Source of the DNA: Clusia tigrina
Taxonomy: Eukaryota > Arthropoda > Insecta > Diptera > Clusiidae
Assembly: GCA_920105625.2 (NCBI GenBank)
Contig: OV050030.1
Span: 77,031,400 to 77,095,399 of the forward strand
DNA: 64,000 nucleotides
Direction: 5' to 3'
Below the pieces are notes generated by a model. It searched no databases. It was not told the origin of the DNA and saw only the letters and a list, made by a program, of their open reading frames with translations. Of the stretch, positions 14,041 through 22,744 are shown piece by piece; position 1 is the stretch's first letter, and each line of letters starts with the position of its first letter. The translations under genes were made by a program, and so were the position numbers.

Positions 14041-14468
14041 AGTGTTGCTCGACAAGACGCCATTGAGCAATTACTATTATGAGCCGAAGGAAGGGTGATT
14101 GCAGAAAAAAAATGCAATAGTTTGTATTGCCAGTTGGTAACTGATTTCTTTAATTCCCGAGCAGGGGTTTTGTATCATTTTTCTTGAGTTACATTTTCGA
14201 TTACAATTTCGATTATTCTAATTTGTTTATATCTAATCCCTTTCACTTAAAACTAAACTCAAATTCCACTCAAACACAAACATGGATTAACCAATGATTT
14301 CACGCTAGGATTCTAATTACATTAGGACACACTACACATGTTAAGTGTTACAGTATCGTAGTGTAGCCGATGGGTGTGTCTTATGCATTCCTTTGGTTTG
14401 GATGTGTAGTGTTTGCGTAGGTAATTTTTGTGCTACACTCTCTTTGTACGCATTATTGCACATGCACT
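14041..14468 (-). repeat. Errantivirus-type LTR, copy A
   Basis: About 428 bp, homologous along its length to 61051-61466. In transcription orientation it begins AGTGCATGTGCA and ends in ACACT, the AGT...ACT termini expected of insect errantiviruses rather than TG...CA. The match stops abruptly at both ends. Confidence 0.8.
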
Positions 14469-14479
14469 ACAGGATAGTA

Positions 14480-15160
14480 TCTTCACTTTGGTATAAAGAT
14501 ATGTTAGAAACAGCCATTACATGATGCTCACATTGCAAAATGCCCCGCCCTGATTATATCTTTAATTTAGCGACCATCGAGCAATGTGGGATTTACGATA
14601 TGGGTACGTCCCAGGATAATGGAATTTATTACGTTATCCATTCCTGTTCCTACATGTGACCATGTAAAATAAGCTAGCCGATTCCAACTTATCCCTCCTT
14701 GTTTCATTCAGAAGTGTATTAACTGATCGGGTTAGCTGGCGGATCTGCTCTCTGGACACCGTATTGATCCATATCTGCTCCTCGTATGTCGAAATTACCT
14801 AGTCCTGAGTTCGGATCAACGAAGCAAGATCGTCTGCATCTGGAGTGTTAAAGCTGATCCCAGAACAGATTGATGCTCTTGGCGTGTCTGTGGTGCATTT
14901 GTAGTAGTTCGAAAAGCCTATTAGTCTGCTCTACGTCAGCTTCAATTAGCTTATGCATGTGTGATTGGGGGAAGTAGTGCAAGATCCCATCTGATTTTGC
15001 ACTTATAAGCCCGTACTCCGATACGTTGGTCGCATGCATGAGATAACCTATGTCCTTAAATACCTTTATGATTCCTCCGGAGACTGGTACATAAAACGAG
15101 TGGCTATAATCTTGGACGCTATCTAAAGTCCTGCAGAAAATGTCTAAATGAAACAACCTA
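14480..15160 (-). pseudogene. Errantivirus-like env fragment, broken
   Basis: A 102-codon frame at 14848-15156 and its continuation to about 14550 resemble the central part of insect errantivirus envelope proteins: an N-terminal surface-like part, a decayed basic cleavage region near 14880, and a helical stretch after it. Stops at about 14800 and 14690 interrupt it. It is a non-functional relic; the assignment rests on recollection of the family pattern. Confidence 0.55.
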
Positions 15161-15220
15161 ATTAGATCCGCTAGAACAATTAATTTTAAAACTTAATAAG
15201 TAGAACAGATATCGGGCTTG

Positions 15221-16021
15221 TTAGCGTTGTTTGTCTTTGCTAACAACCTTTCCTTGCACGAGTACGCATGAACGCAAATCCATTACGCATGAAATAAATG
15301 GGTTGTGTTGGAAATTAGAGTTTGAACGCGAGTTGTAGTAACGATTGAAACTTGGATTCACCTGAGGGGAGCGATCACCAAACGGTCGGTCGCTTCGAGC
15401 ACGCGAGTGGTTGACTTCCAATTCTACTGCAAGACCCAAGGCAGACGGTAAATCTGGAGGGTTGGCACAGAGCACCGATTAGCTCATTAGCTCGTTTAGA
15501 CCCGCGATGAACACAATGCGGGCCAAATTCATGTGTTCTTCATTCAGGATATCCCTCTTGTGTGGATCGTTGCCATTTGTCATATCATTCTGATTCATCA
15601 ACAGGGATAACCTCTTTTGAATCTTGTCGTACTAGCGGCTCACTGATAGGAACCTTTGCCGTAGATCTAATAACTTTAACTGCAATAGATGAGAGGAACT
15701 TCTGACAGAATAAGTGAAGTCTAGCCTACTCATGATCCCCCTGAAATTATTGGGGGTATTGAACGAAGTCAGCAGGGTATCCGCCTCAAAGATAACCTTG
15801 CTGCGAATCAGGTGGACCACATGGTAATAGCGTGTCATCCCCTCGAGCCGTTCAAATGGTTCGTAAGCACACTGAGCCGCACTACGCCATGAAGCGTACT
15901 GAGTCATATTGTAGTGTATCATGAAAGTCATGCATACCATACGTATGCCTGCGATTGTAAAGAACCAAATGCACCAGAGAAATGTGTAGTGCACGCGCAG
16001 TATGATCGCACACACACTCAC
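15221..16021 (-). pseudogene. Errantivirus-like gag fragments
   Basis: Frames at 15632-16021 (containing FEADTLLTSFNTPNNFRG and LKLLDLRQRFLSV) and 15221-15475 (containing an Asn/Arg/Ser-rich tail, FNRYYNSRSNSNF) look like the capsid-like and RNA-binding ends of an insect errantivirus gag. The first 40 codons of the upstream frame are hydrophobic and probably not original coding sequence. Confidence 0.5.
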
Positions 16022-16075
16022 TCCACATGGTCAAACCTTTCCTCTATCCCAAAGCAATGCACTTAAATTAGGTCA

Positions 16076-16494
16076 TGTGCAATTCGAACCTCAAAGGTCT
16101 GCCGTAGGCAAGAATTGCACATTCATAATTTATTGCTTGCACATGTGATTTTCATGACACATGGGATATTGGGAAATGAAACACTAACTACAGCAAAATT
16201 AAATGGTAGGAATAAGTATATAAGAACGTAGTTATAAGAATAAAGATTAGTTCTAAACACAAACCATAACTGTTTGTACTCACAAGGAGCTGACTTTAGT
16301 CGCTTCGATAGAACTCAAAGGAGCTGACTCTAGTCGCTTCAATTAGAACATTTGGCTGCCTTAAGGCGCCGATACAAAAGTGCGCAAGCTCTCGCGCAAT
16401 CAAACAATAATATGAGCCCATCATCTGCGTAGGGAATATACTGCTAGGCAAAACTAACTGTATTACTAACAGAACTTATTACAATATTACCCCC
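16076..16494 (+). repeat. LTR-like promoter block with a 33-bp tandem duplication
   Basis: TATATAAG near 16218 is followed by AATAAAG near 16241, the spacing of an LTR promoter and poly(A) signal. Between 16285 and 16352 a ~33-bp unit containing AGGAGCTGACT and TAGTCGCTTC occurs twice. A 9-bp inverted repeat GTGCAATTC/GAATTGCAC lies near 16077-16119. Possible solo LTR; no target duplication found, so ends are approximate. Confidence 0.45.
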
Positions 16495-16790
16495 GAATTC
16501 CATTCCCGTAACGATTGAATTTGGATGAAAGATTCTTCCCCACGCCCATTAGTCGACATTATGGAAGATTTCTACTTGAAGCACGGGATGTCTCAGAGCC
16601 CGAATTTCCTTTCGGAGATCTTCCAACTCAGCCTCACTTTCGCGCAACATTCGCGGAACCGCCGGTCGCTTTCAGAGGATGCTGCCGCGAGGGCGGCATT
16701 AAGCAGGGCCTCATAGATCGGCACGTTCACCGCATCAATGTGGTGGCAGGGTATGGGTACTCACCCGGAAAGTACCATTAAGAACACGTC
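16495..16790 (-). pseudogene. Unrecognised coiled-coil-like fragment
   Basis: On the minus strand one frame reads VPIYEALLNAALAAASSES and, after a frameshift, RESEAELEDLRKEIRAL, a heptad-like Glu/Leu/Arg stretch. The end (FNRYGNGIRG) resembles the Asn/Arg tail of the gag fragment at 15344, so this may be N-terminal or duplicated gag material. I cannot name it. Confidence 0.3.
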
Positions 16791-16869
16791 TGCTTTGAAT
16801 TGTTTTATTTATAGCACTTTATTTTATTTTTAATATATCTCACAGCATTAAAGCAACATTGGACAGATA

Positions 16870-17125
16870 CACAATATTTAAATTAATTCAATATTTAACG
16901 AAGTAGTTATTTTAGAATAAGCTTCAATATATTTAGATTCATTCAATAGTAAACGAAGTAGTTATTTTATAATAAGTTTCACAACATTTAATTTCATTCA
17001 ATAGTTAACAAATAAATTTCACAATATTTAAATTCATTCAATAATTAACGAAGTAAGTATTTGATAATAAGTTACATAATATATAATTTCTTTCAATAGT
17101 TAGCGAAATAGTTATTTGAAAAGTA
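16870..17125. repeat. Tandem repeat, ~56-bp unit, about 5 copies
   Basis: Diverged units share the words ATTCATTCAATAGTTAACG, AAGTAGTTATTTTATAATAA and GTTTCACAA. The third unit is shortened to about 40 bp. Neighbouring sequence from 16800 to 17400 is AT-rich with no gene. Confidence 0.8.
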
Positions 17126-17400
17126 GTGTATGAAAAGTATAATGTAGTACGAGTATATACACATAAACGCCAGCACCATACACGGCGTAGGCACATGCAC
17201 TGTAAGCGTAGCACATGCAATAAAATGCCACAAATAGTTCCACACAATAGTTCCTAGACTATGTAAAACCGGGTTCCCAAGATCCTTATTCTTTAAATGG
17301 AACATTTATTTGTGTTATAATCCTTAAAAAACTCGTTTCGTATTTTGTCAAACGTAATTTTATAATAAAATTAAAAACATACAAGTTTTTCATTAATATA

Positions 17401-18279
17401 TACGAGGTGTGATAAAAAAACAACCGTTATTGTGTGATCAAAAAATAAAGTACTTATTTATTCATCAACAATTATCTTGTCCCCTTTAAAGTAATTCCCC
17501 TCAGACACTTATGCCAGCGTTTTTTTCAATCCTCGAAACACTTCTGAAACGCTTTTTTTGATATCGCCAACAGCTCCTGTTTCGATTTTTCTCTTATCTC
17601 CTCAATCGTAGCAAAACGCTTTCCTTTCATCGGTGTCTTCAGTTTTGGAAAGAGGAAAAAGTCAGCTGGTGCCAAGTCCGGTGAATACGGTGGTTGAGGC
17701 ATGATAACGGTTTTGTTTTTGGCCAGAAACAGCTCCTGAGCGATGTCCATGCGACGTTGTTTTTGCTCAAAATTTAGCAATTTTGCCTAAAACATCCGTA
17801 AAAATTGCTTGGCATGAGCCAAACGATATGCCAACATCATCAGCAACCTCCCTGGTAGTGATTCGACGATTATCCAAAATCATTTTCTTCACTGCGTCAA
17901 TGTTTTCATCGGTTGTTGACGTGCTCGGGCAACCAGGACGAGCATCGTCATTGACATTTTCTCGGCCTTCCTTAAACCAGTTATACCACAATTGAACTTG
18001 TGTTCTGCTCATAGTAGACTCGCCAAAGGCCACAGTCAACATTTCAAATGTCGAGTTTCTTTGCTCCATTTTTTTCGAATAGTACAAAATCGAAGAGCAC
18101 ACCAAAACACGACTAACCTTTTTATCTGTCAAAAACAAACTGACAATCCAAAATGGTTGGTATTGCCAACATATATAACAGACATGTGTACCAACATAAC
18201 AGAAAAAAAATGCGAACATCGAACATACGTAACTCACGAAAATATGAAAATAACGGTTATTTTTTTATCACACCTCGTA
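17401..18279 (-). mobile_element. Mariner (irritans-like) copy B, internally deleted, altered end
   Basis: Ends TACGAGGTGTGATAAAAAAA (left) and its inverse (right) are flanked by TA (17399-17400 and 18280-18281). At 879 bp it lacks the central transposase region, with a breakpoint different from copy A. The left (3') end is unusual: the outermost 30 bp is the 5'-type terminal repeat (...ACAACCGTTATT), followed at once by GTGTGATCAAAAAATAAAG, the original 3' terminal repeat, so the end is doubled. Confidence 0.92.
17526..18070 (-). pseudogene. Mariner transposase, catalytic centre deleted
   Basis: The N-terminal half (FEMLTVAFGESTMSRTQVQL, then DENIDAVKKMILDNRRITTR and VGISFGSCQAIFTDVLG) holds both helix-turn-helix units. 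It runs out of frame at 17770 into the C-terminal half (NFEQKQRRMDIAQELFLAKN, PPYSPDLAPADFFLFPKL). The region with the first two catalytic Asp residues is deleted. A MEQRN start is at about 18069. Confidence 0.88.
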
Positions 18280-18281
18280 TA

Positions 18282-18998
18282 TAGGTTTAAAGGTAGTAGC
18301 ATTGAGCATTCTTTCCTATAGGTAACATCTCAAAAAGGACAAACAAGGATTCACAGGATTTATTCCTTAGGAATCTACACAATAAGTTCTATAAACTAAA
18401 ACAATTTTCACGTGAGTTAAATTAAGTTGGGGATGAAAGACTTAAAAAAATTCAATATTTACCATCTAGTTTAATTACTATCGATTCAATAATTATATCC
18501 GAAGACCATAGTACTAAGTGCATATCTGTAAGTTTGTTTGTATAATTAATTATATAAATAAATAAATAAAATAAATAAATATAAATAAATAATGTTTTAA
18601 TCAAATAATTTTCGTTTGGAAAGATTGGTATTTGAACTTTATATATTCACAAAGCAGTTCAAAATTATATTTATATGATCCATGTTTTTCTCATTGTTGA
18701 CATAATAATAGGATTATTATAACTTTTGAATTTTTTAAGAAAGTATTTGGTATGAGAATATTTTCATGTCGGTTTTTAAATACATAACTTTCAATGCGAT
18801 TATCATATAATCGTTTCACTAAATACAAATCATCTTTTAATTGTGAATAACTTCTTCCTCCTTAGGTTGTCATGATTTATAGATTTATTTAAATTTAAAG
18901 ATAGTTGACTAATCTCAACGTCTGTAGAGTTATTATCTCTATTCTTACTATGCATATTCTTGTGAATTGCCATCAAAATATTTTTACATTTATGTTGT
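18282..18998. other. Unassigned AT-rich sequence
   Basis: Includes a short (AAAT)n run at 18543-18594. The word TAGTACTAAGTGCATATCT (18508) also occurs in similar form at 7288, near the other mariner. No gene is visible. Confidence 0.45.
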
Positions 18999-19255
18999 TT
19001 GTTGATGATTGATTATGTGCCGCTTTCCATATTGTGCTTCAATTAATTGATGTTGTTCTTTTATTAATGATTTCTGTTGTTTAATTATTTAATATAATTG
19101 TTGATATTTATGTTCTTTCTCTATATGATTTTTTAGGTTGTTAAAATATATTTTCTGAATATTCTTTTAGTTATGTTTACGAACAACATTCCAATTTGAA
19201 TGGAAATGACATCCACAAAATTCACAAATAAATTTCTCCACATAAATTGCACTCT
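18999..19255 (-). pseudogene. Possible zinc-finger/coiled-coil gene remnant
   Basis: The minus strand reads FICEFCGCHFHSNWNVVRKH, a Cys-x2-Cys...His pattern like a C2H2 finger, then after stops NNLKNHIEKEHKYQQLY and a Gln/Lys-rich stretch (IKQQKSLIKEQHQLIEAQYG) that looks helical. Several stop codons interrupt it. I cannot identify a family. Confidence 0.3.
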
Positions 19256-19379
19256 CCCAAACACGTTACTAAATAAAAAACTGATATACGTATCTATCGT
19301 ATATAAGAATAGCTCGTAATGAAATATTAATATAATAATTCTATAATTTTTTAAGTTTATTGGAACCCATTCTGCATAT

Positions 19380-19965
19380 TAAAATATTGATAACATAGCT
19401 CTGTATTTGCACCAGAAATTTCTGGTTAATTCGATGCTATTGTAATATAAATTATTATTTGAATATACGAGTATATATCTTAATATCTTCTTATCTCACT
19501 AAATTCGAAAATTTCTGGTTTTTCAAATGTATTTAGTGGACACATTTTTATATAAAAGGCGTGGACACAGTATAGTATTCATGATTCAACTTCAGCATTT
19601 TGGTGAGTTTCCTAATTTCTACATATATGCCAAGAAACATAAAGAGAATAATTTTATCACTTTAATTAAATTTGAATTTTATTTATATATCCTTTCAGAA
19701 AACAAAACAAAAACGGATACTACAAACAATACTTTTAAATTTTGTAAGGCACAATTCTTTAGTAAAACCTCAACCCTTCTTGGAGAATAAAGAATAGGGT
19801 AATGAACAATTCAATGAAGGTATTTGGACTAGCATCTATTTCGACGAAATATGGACGACGGATGATGGCGAATTTAGAAGTTGTCGCATTGTTTCATTCT
19901 AAGCGATTTAATTCACTTAGTGAGATTGCAGTAAATTGCATCAACAATCCTGTGAATACTATCGA
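19380..19965 (+). repeat. Unclassified dispersed repeat, copy 1 (first segment)
   Basis: Homologous, inverted, to 37488-38283. Copy 1 continues after the DD41D mariner at 21267-21348 and after the Jockey block at about 31118-31257, so it totals roughly 0.8 kb cut by two insertions. It contains what looks like a spliced gene: GGTGAGTTTCC at 19601 and TATCCTTTCAG near 19700 are good splice signals. A following frame reads NNSMKVFGLASISTKYGRR, then ITEFLNES late in the repeat. I do not recognise the protein. It may be a gene fragment or an unknown element. Confidence 0.7.
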
Positions 19966-21266
19966 AAGGGTGTCCCAACAAGAGCGCAATTTTTAAATTT
20001 TAAACAAAACACAGATATTTAAAAAAAAAATCGTGAAACTTTATTATATCGTAAAGTAGACAGAATGAGGTTATGTATGGAACAATATATCGTGCAGATG
20101 GCCGCCGCGGCTTTGCTGGCATGCACGCGATCTTTTAATGAAATTTTCAATGACCGTTTTGCATAAATGCTGCGGTATTTCATTAATGCAGCGTCCAATT
20201 TCCTCTTTTAAGGCTTGAGTCGTCGTCGGCTTATTCGCGTAAACCATCGACTTCAAAAAACCCCAAAGAAAAAAATCTAATGGTGTTAAATCGCACGATC
20301 TAGGCGGCCAATTCTGATCTCCAAAACGCGAAATAACACGACCGGGAAATGACTGATGCAGCAATTGAATTGTTTCTCTGGCTGTATGACATGTGGCGCC
20401 GTCTTGTTGGAACCACATGCCCTCCACATTCATTTCTTCAATTCGAGGCAAGAAAAAACTGGTTATCATTTCACGATACCGAACACCATTGATTGTTTGC
20501 GCTTGACCTGCCTCATTTTCATAAAAGAAAGGTCCAATGATTCCTCCAGCCCAAAAACCACACCACACAGTGACACGTTGAGGATGCATTTGCTTCTCGT
20601 GAATCACTCGAGGATTTTCCTCACCCCAAATGCGACAATTCTGCCTATTGACGAAGCCATCAAGATGGAAATGGGCCTCGTCACTGAAGATGATTTTAGC
20701 GGCAAAATCAGCATTTTCATGTTGTCTCTCCAATACCCAATTAACGAACTCCCTTCGCTGTCCATGGTCAGCTGGCTTCAGTTCCTGAGTCAATTGAACT
20801 TTGTATGCATGAAGATGCAAATCTTTCGTCAAAATTCGCTGCATAGTGGATTTGGAGACACCAATTTGCTGAGCTCGGTGTCGAATTGAGGTGGATGGAG
20901 TTTGAGCGACATCATCACGTACAGCGACATTTTCGGTCGATCGACCTGGTCGATGGCGCGTTGTTGTCTTTACATCACTAACAGACCCAGTTTCGGCAAA
21001 TTTATCCATTAATCTCTTTACAGTTGACTCTTTTGGAGCATTATTCTGACCCCAAATTGATCGCAATTTGCGAACTGTAGCCGCAAAACTTTCACCATTT
21101 TGGTAAAACAATTTCACAATGAGAATGCGTTGTTCATTCGTGTAGTGCTCCATTTTTACTAACCTCGTACCTTCTACTAGCAAACAATAACAATTGTTCA
21201 AATGTCAAACAATGACACTTCGAATGTTGCCAGATTTAAAAATTGCGTTCTTGTTGGGACACCCTT
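19966..21266 (-). mobile_element. DD41D (rosa-type) mariner, structurally intact
   Basis: 1301 bp with terminal repeats AAGGGTGTCCCAACAAGA... of about 34 bp and one mismatch (G/A at position 19). The right flank is TA. The left flank is GA, a decayed TA: the inverted paralogue at about 37720 has the uninterrupted site ACTATCTACGAG. It carries one uninterrupted transposase frame and so may be autonomous. It interrupts the unclassified repeat. Confidence 0.93.
20071..21153 (-). CDS. Mariner-family transposase, DD41D (rosa-like)
   Basis: Cuts and joins the element at TA sites. I chose the ATG at 21153 (MEHYTNEQRILIVKLFYQNG), giving 360 residues, the usual mariner length; the 16 codons upstream are not family-like. 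The order is an N-terminal HTH pair (about 1-110), a linker, then an RNase H-fold catalytic domain with Asp158 (FSDEAHFHLDGF), Asp251 (WFQQDGATCHTA) and Asp293 (CDLTPLDFFLWG). Exactly 41 residues separate the last two, the DD41D signature of the rosa group, first described from tephritid flies as I recall it. SCDLTPLD replaces the commoner SPDLTPLD. No stop or frameshift is present. Confidence 0.93.
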   Translation of the reverse strand: MEHYTNEQRILIVKLFYQNGESFAATVRKLRSIWGQNNAPKESTVKRLMDKFAETGSVSDVKTTTRHRPGRSTENVAVRDDVAQTPSTSIRHRAQQIGVSKSTMQRILTKDLHLHAYKVQLTQELKPADHGQRREFVNWVLERQHENADFAAKIIFSDEAHFHLDGFVNRQNCRIWGEENPRVIHEKQMHPQRVTVWCGFWAGGIIGPFFYENEAGQAQTINGVRYREMITSFFLPRIEEMNVEGMWFQQDGATCHTARETIQLLHQSFPGRVISRFGDQNWPPRSCDLTPLDFFLWGFLKSMVYANKPTTTQALKEEIGRCINEIPQHLCKTVIENFIKRSRACQQSRGGHLHDILFHT

Positions 21267-21348
21267 TACATATATAATGAAACGTATGCAACAAGGAATA
21301 TATCTATTGGAATCAGGAGATCCAATCACAGAATTCTTAAATGAAAGT

Positions 21349-21973
21349 CTTATTACATGGACGAATAACCGTTGAAGAACCCCACAAAAGAAAAGGCTCT
21401 GTCCAGTGCTTCAATAGCCAAGAATACGGGCACACAAAATCGTACTGTACATTACGCACTGTTTGTGTTGCCTGTGGGGACCTTCACCATTCCTCCAAGT
21501 GTTTGTCTGACAAATCAAACATAAATGCAAAAAAATGCAGCAACTGTGGGGAAAATCACATGGCAAACTACAGAGGCTGCCCAGTGTATTTAGCACTCAA
21601 AAGAATTAGATCAGAAACAGCAACCAGCTTTTCATTACACAGATATTGCCAAATCAATCGAACTCCATAAGCAACTGACCAGTGACAACACTTCTACATC
21701 AATGTCATATACCAACGTAGTAAAATCTGGATTTGAAGAAATTCCTACCTTTGCAAATCCTATGCAAAATGTAGAATCCATGATATCAAAATTAACAAAT
21801 TGTTTGACAGAATTTATGACATTAATGCAAAGGATGTTGCACGAGTTGTTAAAAACTCAAAACCAACTTATGCAATTGTTGATCTCTAAAAAATTAACTA
21901 CTTTAAGATAAGCCATTGGAATGCAAAGGGCATCAGGCAACCTAAACTTGAAATTCAACACTTCCTGCTGTTG
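21349..21973 (+). pseudogene. Jockey-type ORF1 (Gag) C-terminus, 5'-truncated
   Basis: Zinc knuckles typical of Jockey ORF1 are clear: VQCFNSQEYGHTKSYC (second Cys changed to Ser), CVACGDLHHSSKC and CSNCGENHMANYRGCPVY. The rest of ORF1 follows (MSYTNVVKSGFEEI) with a stop, then the start of ORF2 (ISHWNAKGIRQPKLEIQHFL). The 5' end is truncated, which is usual for these elements. ORF1 protein binds RNA and chaperones it to target DNA. Confidence 0.88.
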
Positions 21974-22492
21974 TGAGTTAGAATCAAGCTACCTACGCGT
22001 AGTTTACTCACAGCACCGACTCCTAATAGATGCCACACTATGTTGAATTAGCATGTGCTAAAACGGTGTTATAATAAGGCATACTTCTAGGGTTTAAGTA
22101 TTCCAAGTTAGTGTGATCTGTGCAACGTTATTATGTAAGCTTTTAGGGTATTACAGTTCCGCAGTCGAGTCGACGAGGGCAGCGTAATGCACCGTCGCCA
22201 CTTTTGAAGTGGGTCAGTTGGCTTGACCAACTGACACCAATTAGCAGGTGCAGAACTGGAACACCAGAAAGGTCAGTTCGCAGACTGAGATAGGTGTTTA
22301 AAAAATAGTATATAAGCATTAGTTTTCGTAATAATAAAGCTCTCTTGTATTTTGAAACCGAAAAGTGGTAGTGTTTAAATTCTACGTTAGGGCTCTTGAT
22401 TTTGCAGCCACGCGCCCGAAAGAACTGCGACAGGACGTCGCCCGCCAAGCAAGGACACGAGGACCCCAACACTGCATACCAACACTGCATAA
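21974..22492 (+). repeat. LTR-like insertion between two Jockey segments
   Basis: GTATATAAGC near 22311 and AATAATAAAGC near 22331 look like a promoter and poly(A) signal. A start at TGTGAGTTAG and an end at AACACTGCAT (duplicated, CCAACACTGCAT twice) are plausible, but I cannot confirm a target duplication. About 70 bp of Jockey ORF2 start occurs on both sides in diverged form. Confidence 0.45.
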
Positions 22493-22667
22493 CTACATTA
22501 AGATATGTCATTAGAATGCAAACGGCATTAGCCAACATAAACTTGAAATTCAACACTTCCTGCATACTAGGCAAATTGACATTATGCTTTTATCATAAAC
22601 GCACTTGACAAACAAAAATTATTTTGTAATATCAGGATATAAATTCTACAAGACAAACCATCCTGAT
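22493..22667 (+). pseudogene. Jockey ORF2 endonuclease, first part
   Basis: Frame with HKLEIQHFLHTRQIDIMLLS and FVISGYKFYKTNHPD, the N-terminus of an apurinic-type endonuclease. Stop codons lie at HxNANG and LLSxTHL. The catalytic Glu of the SETHL motif has become a stop. Confidence 0.82.
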
Positions 22668-22744
22668 TATTTTTTTTTTTTTATTATTGACAGGCTAAAA
22701 GAACACCGCGACCTAAAAGATCTATTGTGCAGCCTCGTACCCAA

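Larger units (their letters stand above)
14041..16021 (-). mobile_element. Errantivirus-like element, copy A (LTR, env, gag; pol deleted)
   Basis: Read on the minus strand it has gag remnants (16021-15221), then directly env remnants (15160-14480), then a 3' LTR (14468-14041). The whole pol region that should lie between gag and env is missing. The LTR is shared with the remnant at 61051-63520, which instead keeps pol and lacks env. All frames are broken. Confidence 0.75.

Noticed and set aside
16515..16781. 88-codon + strand frame
   Set aside because: The minus strand has the more protein-like Ala/Glu/Leu-rich sequence; the + frame looks like its shadow.
16870..17125. CRISPR-like array
   Set aside because: Repeats are adjacent and diverged without unique spacers, and the DNA is eukaryotic.
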